From positions 124,001 through 188,000 of the forward strand of contig NZ_JABFCL010000003.1 in NCBI RefSeq assembly GCF_017566145.1: a stretch of DNA of 64,000 nt, in the 5' to 3' direction. The notes below the pieces were generated by a model. That model ran no database searches and was not told where the DNA came from. It saw nothing but the letters and a program-made list of their open reading frames with translations. Position numbers and translations under genes: made by a program. This document shows positions 41,746 to 48,770 of this stretch, piece after piece (position 1 is the stretch's first letter; the number at the start of each line of letters is the position of its first letter). This DNA comes from Bittarella massiliensis (ex Durand et al. 2017) (GTDB lineage: Bacteria; Bacillota; Clostridia; Oscillospirales; Ruminococcaceae).

Positions 41746-42758
41746 CTGGCCCACTCCTTCCCGCAGAGCTTTACGAAGGGCCGCAGCCCCTCCACCAGAT
41801 CGGCAAACGCCTGCGGGCGCAGGGACTGGGCCCCGTCGCAGAGGGCCTTTTCCGGCGCGTTGTGCACCTCGATGATCAGGCCGTCGGCCCCGGCGGCCAC
41901 CGCTGCCCGGGACATGGGCTCGATCATCCAGGGGATGCCGGTGGCGTGGCTGGGGTCCACCACCACCGGCAGGTGGGAGAGCCGCTTGAGCAGGGGGATG
42001 GCCGAGAGGTCCAGGGTGTTGCGGGTGGCCGTCTCAAAGGTGCGGATGCCCCGCTCGCAGAGGATCACCTGCTCGCAGCCGCCGGCCATCACGTACTCGG
42101 CGCTCATCAAAAACTCCTCGATGGTGGAGGAGAGCCCCCGCTTGAGCAGCACCGGCTTGCCCATCTCCCCCACGGCCCGCAGCAGGGTGAAGTTTTGCAT
42201 GTTGCGGGCCCCCACCTGGATGATGTCCACGTCGGCAAAGTGGGGCAGCTGCTCCCGGTCCATCACCTCGCTGACGATGGGCATCCCGGTCTTCTGGCGG
42301 GCGATGCGCAGCAGGTCCAGCCCCACCGGCCCCAGCCCCTGAAAGGCGTAGGGGGAGGTGCGGGGCTTGAAGGCCCCGCCCCGCAGCACGCAGGCCCCGG
42401 CGCCCTTCACCGCCCGGGCCACCTCGGTGATCTGCTCGGCGCTCTCCACCGAACAGGGGCCGGCGATCATGCAGAAGTGTCCGCCCCCCAGCTTGCGCCC
42501 GCTGATGTCCACCACCGTGTCCTCGGGGTGGAATTTTCGGTTGGCCTTTTTGTAGGGTTCTGAGATGCGCTGCACCCGCTCCACAAAGGGGAGGGAGGCC
42601 AGCTGCTCGGCGTCGAGGGACGAGGTGTCCCCCACCAGCCCCAGCAGGGTGGTCTGGGTCCCCCGGGAGAGGTGCACCTCCATCCCCTGGTCGTGCAGCC
42701 AGTGGGTGAACTGGTCGATTTGTTCCTGAGTGGTTCCCTTTTTGCAGATGACGATCAT
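41742..42758 (-). CDS. aroF: 3-deoxy-7-phosphoheptulonate (DAHP) synthase, AroF/AroG(I-beta) type
   Basis: A 338-residue enzyme. Residues 1-70 are the ferredoxin-like regulatory domain ([20 protein letters not shown]) known from the Thermotoga-type I-beta enzyme, where tyrosine or phenylalanine binds. The barrel begins [46 protein letters not shown] and [12 protein letters not shown] follow. It commits erythrose-4-phosphate and PEP to aromatic synthesis. It is the first structural gene behind a Tyr-rich leader and terminator, so it is probably controlled by both attenuation and allostery. Confidence 0.96.
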   Translation of the reverse strand: MIVICKKGTTQEQIDQFTHWLHDQGMEVHLSRGTQTTLLGLVGDTSSLDAEQLASLPFVERVQRISEPYKKANRKFHPEDTVVDISGRKLGGGHFCMIAGPCSVESAEQITEVARAVKGAGACVLRGGAFKPRTSPYAFQGLGPVGLDLLRIARQKTGMPIVSEVMDREQLPHFADVDIIQVGARNMQNFTLLRAVGEMGKPVLLKRGLSSTIEEFLMSAEYVMAGGCEQVILCERGIRTFETATRNTLDLSAIPLLKRLSHLPVVVDPSHATGIPWMIEPMSRAAVAAGADGLIIEVHNAPEKALCDGAQSLRPQAFADLVEGLRPFVKLCGKEWAR

Positions 42759-42823
42759 CCTGTTTTCCTCCATTCTCGGCCGAGCCCGCCCCTGTGCGGC
42801 GGCCCTCTTTGCGGCAAGGGCGC

Positions 42824-42864
42824 AAAAAAAGCCGGCGCCTGGGGTGCGAAGCCCAGGTACCGGC
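42824..42864 (-). terminator. Attenuator terminator ahead of aroF
   Basis: On the minus strand GCCGG-TA-CCTGGG pairs with CCCAGG-CG-CCGGC (arms 42852-42864 and 42831-42843) with an inner mismatch, followed by seven T (42824-42830). It lies between the leader peptide stop and aroF and would stop transcription before the operon. The 5' arm repeats a run, ACCTGGGCT, also found inside the leader's tyrosine codons. Confidence 0.88.
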
Positions 42865-42898
42865 AAAAAAATCGCTCTGTGGTTTTCTTTTACCCGCT

Positions 42899-43012
42899 CT
42901 ACCCGCGGCCCCTCTTCACTTTTCCATACGACAAAACGCCCGCGCCATAAAAATAGCCCAGGTAGCGGTAGCCGTAATAGGAGACCGAAGAGAGGGAGAC
43001 CGCATTGTTCAT
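42899..43012 (-). CDS. Tyrosine-rich leader peptide of the aromatic operon
   Basis: A 37-codon frame starting ATG 43012 with AAAGGAG nine bases upstream: [11 protein letters not shown], then [12 protein letters not shown], then [14 protein letters not shown]. Six Tyr lie within residues 12-22 and a seventh at 29, far above chance. The frame ends 35 bases before the terminator stem. It sits in the transcript from the strong promoter at 43057-43085. The layout of promoter, ribosome site, regulatory codons and terminator is that of amino-acid leader-peptide attenuation; here the monitored charge would be tyrosyl-tRNA, matching the tyrA/aroF content of the operon. It is too short and biased to be an enzyme. 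Confidence 0.85.
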   Translation of the reverse strand: MNNAVSLSSVSYYGYRYLGYFYGAGVLSYGKVKRGRG

Positions 43013-43056
43013 GTTACTTTACTCCTTTAAAGGGCGACTGTATCGCCTTTGTACCC

Positions 43057-43085
43057 AATATACGCCGCCGGCGGGGATTTGTCAA
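43057..43085 (-). promoter_or_regulatory. Promoter of the leader-aro operon
   Basis: TTGACA (43080-43085), a 17-base spacer, TATATT (43057-43062) on the minus strand. The TGA inside the -35 box is also the stop codon of the upstream YtvI-like gene. The predicted start near 43050 gives a 5' leader of about 290 bases before aroF. Confidence 0.88.
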
Positions 43086-44221
43086 CCGCCTTTTGCCGGT
43101 TTTTCCCCGCGGCCTTTCCGGTCGGCCCGGCCGCGGCGGCGCGCCTCCCGCACCCGGCCGGGCAGGCGGATCACCCCGTGGGCGATCAGGTCCTGGGCGA
43201 CAATGGCCCCCAGCGGCCCCAGGAAGATGCCCCAAAACCCCAGCACCGCCCCGCCCAGGTAGGCGCTGGACAGGGCCACCAGCGGGTGCAGCCCCACCTG
43301 GTTGCCCAGCACCTTGGGCTCCAGCAGGCTGCGCACCATCGAGATGACCGCGTAGAGAAGGGCCATCTGCAGCCCCAGCCCGGTGTTCCCCGAGAGGAGC
43401 AGGAAGGCCGCCCAGGGCACCAGCACCGCCCCGGTGCCCAGGATGGGGAGCAGGTCGACAAAGGCCACCAGCAGCGCCATGGAGACCGGGTGGGCGATGC
43501 CCAGCAGCCAGAACCCGGCCGCCAGTTCGGCAAAGGTCACGGCCATCAAGATCAGATAGCTCTTGGCCATCTGCAGGGCCGAGCGCTGGACGCAGTCCTT
43601 CACCAGGTAGAGCACCTGCGCCAGCTGGGGCGGGATGCAGCGGGCGAAAAAGCGGGTGATGCCCCGGTAGTCGGCGGCGAAGAAGAGCCCCGAGATCACC
43701 GCCACCGAACACCAGAGAAAGACCGCGGGCAGGGCCGTGGCCAGCCGGGTCACCGCCCCCATGGCCCAGGCGGAGAGCTTTTGCAGGCAGGCGTCGATGG
43801 AGCCCCCCGCCAGGGCAAAAAAGTCCTCCCAATAGACCGGCGCGCCGGGGGAGAAGCCCCCGACAAAGCCCAGCAGCCACTCCTGAAACCGGGTCAGCAG
43901 GGGGGCGATCTCCTGGGCGTAAAACCCCGGCAGGGCGGAGAAGATGCTCCCCAGCGAGACCACCAGCCGCGCCCCGAAATACCAGACGGCCGCCCCCAGC
44001 CCCAGGTAGAGCAGGGCGGTGAGGGCGCCCTGGCAGCCCCGCTGGGGCAGGCGCCAGCGGCGGTGCAGCCAGCGGGCGGGCCGGGCGGCGACAAAGGCCA
44101 CAAAAAAGCCCGCCAGCAGGGGGGAGAGCAGGGGCAGCAGCCAGCGCACCCCCAGCAGGCCAAGGGCCAGCACCAGGGCAAAAAAGAGGGTGTTTTCCAA
44201 AAAAGCGCGCCGCTTTTCCAC
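43082..44221 (-). CDS. AI-2E family permease (YtvI-like sporulation membrane protein)
   Basis: A 379-residue protein with about eight membrane segments. LLSPLLAGFFVAFVAARPAR after helix 1, then FAELAAGFWLLGI, FVDLLPILGTGAVLVPWA and LLEPKVLGNQVGLHPLVAL are conserved in the AI-2E exporter family (PF01594), in which spore-forming Firmicutes have YtvI. It starts at GTG 44221 with GGGGGG before it. It is upstream of and co-directional with the aromatic operon but separated by that operon's own promoter. The C-terminus is strongly basic. Confidence 0.85.
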   Translation of the reverse strand: MEKRRAFLENTLFFALVLALGLLGVRWLLPLLSPLLAGFFVAFVAARPARWLHRRWRLPQRGCQGALTALLYLGLGAAVWYFGARLVVSLGSIFSALPGFYAQEIAPLLTRFQEWLLGFVGGFSPGAPVYWEDFFALAGGSIDACLQKLSAWAMGAVTRLATALPAVFLWCSVAVISGLFFAADYRGITRFFARCIPPQLAQVLYLVKDCVQRSALQMAKSYLILMAVTFAELAAGFWLLGIAHPVSMALLVAFVDLLPILGTGAVLVPWAAFLLLSGNTGLGLQMALLYAVISMVRSLLEPKVLGNQVGLHPLVALSSAYLGGAVLGFWGIFLGPLGAIVAQDLIAHGVIRLPGRVREARRRGRADRKGRGEKPAKGG

Positions 44222-44328
44222 CGCTGTCCCCCCTTTTTTCGCTCATTTTCAAGAGGATGGGCAGTTTTTGGTGGGATATGCAGGCCCGGCCCCCTGGCAG
44301 AATATGCGGCGGCGCGGGCAAACAGAAT

Positions 44329-44355
44329 CCCCGCGCGGCCGAAGACCGCGCGGGG
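44329..44355. repeat. Hairpin between M20 gene and YtvI-like gene
   Basis: Perfect ten-base arms CCCCGCGCGG / CCGCGCGGGG (44329-44338, 44346-44355), about 60 bases past the stop of the M20 gene. The following T content is low, so it may be a weak terminator. Confidence 0.5.
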
Positions 44356-44412
44356 ATTTCAAAAGCTATGTACGCACACGGAGTGCGCCCAAAAAGCCCG
44401 ACGGAGGGAATC

Positions 44413-45582
44413 TTATTTGGTCAGGAAGTTGTAGGCGTACTGGCCCATAAAGGTGGCGCCCACCTTCAAGCTGGCCTCGTCGATGGCGAAGTTGGCGTTG
44501 TGGTGGTTGCCGGAGGTGCCGGGCAGGTCGCTCTTGGCGCCCACCACACAGTAGAAGCCCTTGAAGGCGTGGACAAAGGCGGCGTAGTCGTCCGAGCCGG
44601 TGGCGGGGTCGCCCTGGGGCAGAACGGTCAGCCCCTGCTCGGCGGCCAGGGCGCGGCCAGCGGCGGCGGCCTCCTTGTCGTTGACCACCGGCAGCGGGGC
44701 CATGACCACCCGCTCCACCTCGGCGGTGCAGCCGTAGGCGGCGGCCACGTTCTCGGCGATCTTGCGCATCAGGTCGATGACCTCAATGTCCTCGCCGGCC
44801 TTGAAGAAGCGCAGGTTGCCCTCGATCTCGGCGTCGTTGGGGATGATGTTGTTCTTGGTGCCGGCGTTGATCATGCAGGGGCTCACCACCACGGTGGAGA
44901 AGGGGTCGTGCCGGTTGACCGGGATGGCCTGCACCTTCAGCAGGATGTCGCAGGCCGGGCGGATGGGGTCGACCGCCAGGTCGGGGCGAGAACCGTGGCC
45001 GCCCACGCCGTGCACCTTGATTTTGAAGCCGGTGTTGCCGGCCATCATCGCCCCGTCGGGGATGCCGATGAGACCGACGGGCATCTGGCCCATCAGATGG
45101 GTGCCGATGGCCTGGTCCACGCCGCCGTGGGCCTGCAGGTACTCGACGCACTCCTCAGCGGCGCCGCCGCCGACCTCCTCGGCCACCTGGAAGCAGAGGT
45201 AGACCGAGCCGTTGAGCTCGTCCTTGAGTTCGTTGAGGGATTTGGCGATGCCCAGCAGCATGGCGGTGTGCCCGTCGTGGCCGCAGGCGTGCATCACGCC
45301 GGGGGTCTGGGACTTGAAGGGCAGGTCGACTTCCTCGCAGACCGGCAGGGCGTCGATGTCGGCGCGGATGGCGATCTTCTTGCCCTCTTTGTTCTTGTTG
45401 ATGATGCCGATGACGTTGCGGCGGCCGACGACCTCGTACTGGATGTTCATCTTCTCCAGCTCTTCGCAGATCCGGCGGGAGGTGCGCTCCTCCTGGTAGC
45501 TTAACTCGGGGTGCATGTGAAACTCCCGGCGCATCTCGATGATGTAGTCCTCATTTTGGGCGATCAGTTCTTGAATGGTCAT
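44413..45582 (-). CDS. M20D family amidohydrolase (copy 1 of 3 in tandem)
   Basis: About 389 residues. MRREFHMHPELSYQEERTS at the start; metal ligands in HACGHDGHTAML (Cys and His), FQVAEEVGGGA (Glu pair), GTHLMGQMP (His) and GNHHNANF (His). VHGVGGHGSRPDLAVDPIRP is the dimerisation domain. The family includes IAA-amino-acid hydrolases, N-acetyl-diaminopimelate deacetylase and hippurate hydrolases; it removes an acyl group from an amino acid. The start at 45582 follows GGAGGG. It has its own consensus promoter. Confidence 0.92.
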   Translation of the reverse strand: MTIQELIAQNEDYIIEMRREFHMHPELSYQEERTSRRICEELEKMNIQYEVVGRRNVIGIINKNKEGKKIAIRADIDALPVCEEVDLPFKSQTPGVMHACGHDGHTAMLLGIAKSLNELKDELNGSVYLCFQVAEEVGGGAAEECVEYLQAHGGVDQAIGTHLMGQMPVGLIGIPDGAMMAGNTGFKIKVHGVGGHGSRPDLAVDPIRPACDILLKVQAIPVNRHDPFSTVVVSPCMINAGTKNNIIPNDAEIEGNLRFFKAGEDIEVIDLMRKIAENVAAAYGCTAEVERVVMAPLPVVNDKEAAAAGRALAAEQGLTVLPQGDPATGSDDYAAFVHAFKGFYCVVGAKSDLPGTSGNHHNANFAIDEASLKVGATFMGQYAYNFLTK

Positions 45583-45629
45583 GGAAAGATACCCTCCTTG
45601 ATGATGGTGAAATAGACTCACTACTTTGT

Positions 45630-45658
45630 ATTATAGAGGAAAAAAATGGGGCTGTCAA
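45630..45658 (-). promoter_or_regulatory. Consensus promoter of the first M20 gene
   Basis: TTGACA (45653-45658), exactly 17 bases, TATAAT (45630-45635) on the minus strand: a full match to the sigma-A consensus, about 50 bases upstream of the start codon. Strong constitutive expression would be expected unless a repressor acts. Confidence 0.9.
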
Positions 45659-45706
45659 ACCAACTTTCTGTGAACAGCGCACAGAAACGGCGCGTCTGCC
45701 GCGGGG

Positions 45707-46873
45707 CTATTTCAAAAATGCAAAGGCGTATTCGGCCATGAATGCGATGCCCAGTTTGATGCAGTCCTCGTTGAGGCAGAAGGTGGGGTTGTGGTGGTTG
45801 CCCGAGGTGCCGGGCATCTCGCTGTGGGCCCCCAGCATGGTGTAAAAGCCGGGGAAGGCGTTGAGGAAGTTGGCGTAGTTGTCCGACGCGGCCTGGGGGT
45901 CGGCGGGGGGCAAAACGGTCAGCCCCTGCTGGGCGGCCAGGGCGCGGCCCCGGGCGGCGGCCTCGTTGTTGTTGATGACCGGGTAGGGGGCCATGGCCTC
46001 GCTGGTGACGGTCACCGTGCAGCCGCGGGCGGCGGCCAGGTGCTCGCTCATCCGGCGAATTTCGTCCACCGTGGCCTCGCCGTCGCCGTAGGCGAAGAAG
46101 CGGATGTTCCCCTCGATCTCGGCCTCGCCGGGGATGATGTTGTTCTTGGTGCCCGCGTGGATGGTGCAGGGGCTGACCACCAGGGTCTTAAAGGGGTCGT
46201 GCCGGTTGACCGGGATGGCGGCAATGGCCTGCAAAATCTCACAGGCCGGGCGGATGGGGTCGACCGCCGCGTCGGGGCGGGAGCCGTGGCCCCCCACCCC
46301 GTGCACCACGATCTTAAAGCCCATGTTGCCGGCGTACATCGGCCCGTCGGGAATCCAGATGGTCCCCACCGGGGCCGCCCCGGCGATGTGGGTGGCGATC
46401 ACCTGGTCGACCCCGCCTTTTTCCTGCAGGTAGGCCACGATGTCGTCCGCGCCAAAGCCGGTCTCCTCGGCCACCTGGAAGCAGAGGTAGACCTTGCCGG
46501 AAAACTGCTCCTTGGTCTCCTGGAGAATCCGGCCGATGGTCACCAGCATGGCGGCGTGGGCGTCGTGACCGCAGGCGTGCATCTTTCCCTCAAACTGGGA
46601 TTTAAAGGGCAGCTCCACCTCCTCGGTCAGGGGCAGGGCGTCGATGTCGGCGCGGATGGCGATGGATTTGCCTTCCCTGCCGGTATCGATGAGCCCCACC
46701 ACGTTGCGGGGGCCCACCACCTCGCAGGGAATGCCCAGTTTCCCCAATTCCTCCACGATGCGGGCGGAGGTCCACTCCTCCTGCAGGCTCAGTTCGGGAT
46801 GGGCGTGCAGCTCCCGCCGCAGGTCGATGGCGTAGGACTCGTACTTCTCGCTCAATTCTTTGATGACAGACAT
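45707..46873 (-). CDS. M20D family amidohydrolase (copy 2 of 3 in tandem)
   Basis: A 388-residue paralogue of the two flanking genes. LRRELHAHPELSLQEEWTS, KMHACGHDAHAAMLV, CFQVAEETGFGA, ATHIAGAAPVG and SGNHHNPTF carry the metal-binding residues. VHGVGGHGSRPDAAVDPIRP and VNRHDPFKTLVVSPC are shared nearly unchanged with copy 1. AAAGGAG lies nine bases before the ATG. It is 54 bases downstream of copy 3, so these two are probably one transcript, while copy 1 has its own promoter. Confidence 0.92.
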   Translation of the reverse strand: MSVIKELSEKYESYAIDLRRELHAHPELSLQEEWTSARIVEELGKLGIPCEVVGPRNVVGLIDTGREGKSIAIRADIDALPLTEEVELPFKSQFEGKMHACGHDAHAAMLVTIGRILQETKEQFSGKVYLCFQVAEETGFGADDIVAYLQEKGGVDQVIATHIAGAAPVGTIWIPDGPMYAGNMGFKIVVHGVGGHGSRPDAAVDPIRPACEILQAIAAIPVNRHDPFKTLVVSPCTIHAGTKNNIIPGEAEIEGNIRFFAYGDGEATVDEIRRMSEHLAAARGCTVTVTSEAMAPYPVINNNEAAARGRALAAQQGLTVLPPADPQAASDNYANFLNAFPGFYTMLGAHSEMPGTSGNHHNPTFCLNEDCIKLGIAFMAEYAFAFLK

Positions 46874-46927
46874 CTCAAAACACTCCTTTTTATTCTTGGT
46901 ACATTTTGTATGCAGACAGATGGCGCC

Positions 46928-48100
46928 CTACGCCTTGGCCCCCAGCAGGTCAAACAGGCAGGCGGCAAAGAGGGACAGCCCCTTTTCCAGGCAGCCCTCG
47001 TCGATGCAGAAGGTGGGGTTGTGGGCGTTTCCGGAGGTGCCGGGCCGCTCGCTGCGGGCCCCCAGCATGGCGTAGAAGCCGCCGAAGGCCGCGAGAAATT
47101 CCGAAAAGTTGTCCGATGCGGCCGAGGGGCCCTGGGCCGGGATCAGCGAAAAGCCCAGGTCGGTGGCCAGGGCGCGCCCCCAGGCGGCGGAGGCGGGGTC
47201 GTTGAGGACCGGCTCGGTGCACCGTTCGCCCCCGGTGACCCGGGCGGTGCAGCCGTAGGCCGCGGCGGTGGGCTCGGCCAGCCGGCGGATCTCCTCCACC
47301 AGGGACGGCCCGTCCCCGTAGCGAAAAAAGCGGATGTTTCCGGCAATGGAGGCGCTGCCGGGGATGATGTTGTTCTTGGTGCCGGCGCGAATCAGGCAGG
47401 GGCTCACCACGCAGGTGGCGAAGGGGTCGTGCCGGTTGACGGGGATGGCCGCCGCCTTGAGGAGGATTTCACAGGCCGGGCGGATGGGGTCGGACGCCAG
47501 GTCGGGGCGGGAGCCGTGGCCCCCCACCCCCTCCACCGCGATGTCGAAGCGGGTGGCCCCGGCGTACATCGGCCCGTCTTGCAGGTAGAGGCTGCCCACC
47601 GGGTAAGCGCCGTTGACGTGCAGGCTCACCGCCCGGTCCACCCCGCCCAAGGCCTTTAGGTGGGCGACGATGGAACCCGCGCCCTCGCCGGTCTCCTCCC
47701 CGGGCTGAAAGCAGAAATAGGCCGTGCCGCACAGCTCTCCGCGCTGCTCCCAGGCGATGCGGGCGGCCCCCAGCACCATGGCGGCGTGGGCGTCGTGACC
47801 GCAGGCGTGCATCTTCCCCTCAAACTGGGACCGAAAGGGCAACTCCACCTCCTCTTGCAGGGGCAGGGCGTCAAAATCCCCCCGAAAGGCCAGCCGGGGC
47901 CCCGGGCGGCCGCTGTCCACCACCGCGACGATCCCCCGGTCCGGCAGCACGGTGTGGGGGATGCCGAGCCCCTCCAACTCCCGGGCAATGCGGGCGGAGG
48001 TCCACTCCTCCTCCATGGACAGCTCCGGGTGGGCGTGCAGTTCCCGGCGAAAATCGGTGACGTATCCGGCGTATTTCTGGGCCAATTCTTGAGCGAGCAA
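46928..48100 (-). CDS. M20D family amidohydrolase (copy 3 of 3 in tandem)
   Basis: About 390 residues. FRRELHAHPELSMEEEWTS, KMHACGHDAHAAMVL, CFQPGEETGEGA (here Pro-Gly instead of Val-Ala before the Glu pair), SLHVNGAYPVG and TSGNAHNPTF (Asn-Ala-His in place of the second His of NHH). These substitutions at the metal site set it apart from copies 1 and 2. The TTG at 48100 has GGGGG eight bases before it; a TTG at 48106 is in frame but too close. It is the promoter-proximal gene of the pair with copy 2. Confidence 0.9.
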   Translation of the reverse strand: MLAQELAQKYAGYVTDFRRELHAHPELSMEEEWTSARIARELEGLGIPHTVLPDRGIVAVVDSGRPGPRLAFRGDFDALPLQEEVELPFRSQFEGKMHACGHDAHAAMVLGAARIAWEQRGELCGTAYFCFQPGEETGEGAGSIVAHLKALGGVDRAVSLHVNGAYPVGSLYLQDGPMYAGATRFDIAVEGVGGHGSRPDLASDPIRPACEILLKAAAIPVNRHDPFATCVVSPCLIRAGTKNNIIPGSASIAGNIRFFRYGDGPSLVEEIRRLAEPTAAAYGCTARVTGGERCTEPVLNDPASAAWGRALATDLGFSLIPAQGPSAASDNFSEFLAAFGGFYAMLGARSERPGTSGNAHNPTFCIDEGCLEKGLSLFAACLFDLLGAKA

Positions 48101-48152
48101 AGGCAATTCCCCCTTCGGCCTTCTGTAATTACAAAGGCAGGTTGTTTTTTTC

Positions 48153-48181
48153 AGTATAGCGCTTTGTCAGAAAGCCGTCAA
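48153..48181 (-). promoter_or_regulatory. Promoter of M20 copies 3 and 2
   Basis: TTGACG (48176-48181), 17 bases, TATACT (48153-48158) on the minus strand, about 50 bases upstream of the gene. Confidence 0.8.
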
Positions 48182-48257
48182 TTGAGAGAAGATCGCTAAT
48201 GCGAGTGAAAACGGCGCAAAAAGTCATATAATGTTAAAATAATATGCTAAAAAATCA

Positions 48258-48285
48258 TTTACTTTTTTAGAATAAATTATATAAT
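48258..48285 (+). promoter_or_regulatory. Promoter of cassette 1
   Basis: TTTACT (48258-48263), 16 bases, TATAAT (48280-48285), within a sharply AT-rich stretch (about 48220-48300) that marks the left edge of the first peptide/ABC cassette. Confidence 0.65.
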
Positions 48286-48325
48286 TTAGTACAGAGGGGT
48301 ATTTGTCCAGAAAATGAGGAAGGCA

Positions 48326-48625
48326 ATGAAACGGGTAAAAAGTGGTGCCGACGATTATGGCGACAACAATGGCGTTGGCAACTGCATCATTGGCTACCTT
48401 GCAAGTGGAGATCAGGGAAAAGGTGTGGCGACTACCAAAGCGGGCAATGGAACGGGTACGGGTTACTTGGATCAGGCTGGATTGAGCGTGAGAACATACA
48501 GCTATTCAATTGACAAATATGCTTCGGGGACAAATGCCTCCAATGCATCTGTACGGCCTGATTACCGCTTGCGTGTCACAGGTCTCTCTGACGGCAGTCG
48601 TGGCTCTGCGCTGACGACTTATTGA
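48326..48625 (+). CDS. Cassette 1 small Gly/Thr/Tyr-rich peptide, signal segment missing
   Basis: About 99 residues from ATG 48326 (GAGGAAGGCA before it); an ATG 12 bases earlier is possible. The core GNGTGTGYLDQAGLSVRTYS and ASVRPDYRLRVTG match the cassette 2 peptide (ANGTGYLYQYGLRTNTYTY, GERPDYKLTITG). The start MKRVKSGADDYGDN matches the basic n-region expected before a signal peptide, but the hydrophobic part present in cassette 2 is absent, as if deleted. One Cys is present. It is the first gene of the cassette and is followed by a weak hairpin before the transporter genes. The family is not recognised; a secreted bacteriocin- or signal-like role is inference from context. Confidence 0.65.
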   Translation: MKRVKSGADDYGDNNGVGNCIIGYLASGDQGKGVATTKAGNGTGTGYLDQAGLSVRTYSYSIDKYASGTNASNASVRPDYRLRVTGLSDGSRGSALTTY

Positions 48626-48656
48626 ACACTTACTCTGAATAAAGCCTATTCACTGA

Positions 48657-48680
48657 AAAAGGACAGCCACTCTGCCTTTT
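48657..48680 (+). terminator. Weak hairpin between peptide gene and transporter genes
   Basis: AAAAGG-CAG and CTG-CCTTTT pair with one bulge around a five-base loop. It could attenuate transcription so that the peptide is made in excess of the transporter; this is tentative. Confidence 0.35.
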
Positions 48681-48770
48681 ATGTATAGCGAATATGTTCA
48701 CCGTGTATCGCACCAGTGAATAGCAAAAGGGATATTGCTTTTGTTGACGATCTGCCGAGGGGGGACCGTT

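Noticed and set aside
42824..43050. A T-box riboswitch in the aromatic operon leader.
   Set aside because: GGTACC near the terminator recalls the T-box core, but the fuller AGGGTGGNACC motif, a stem I with its specifier loop and the usual length are not visible. The Tyr-rich translated leader with its own ribosome site explains the region better.
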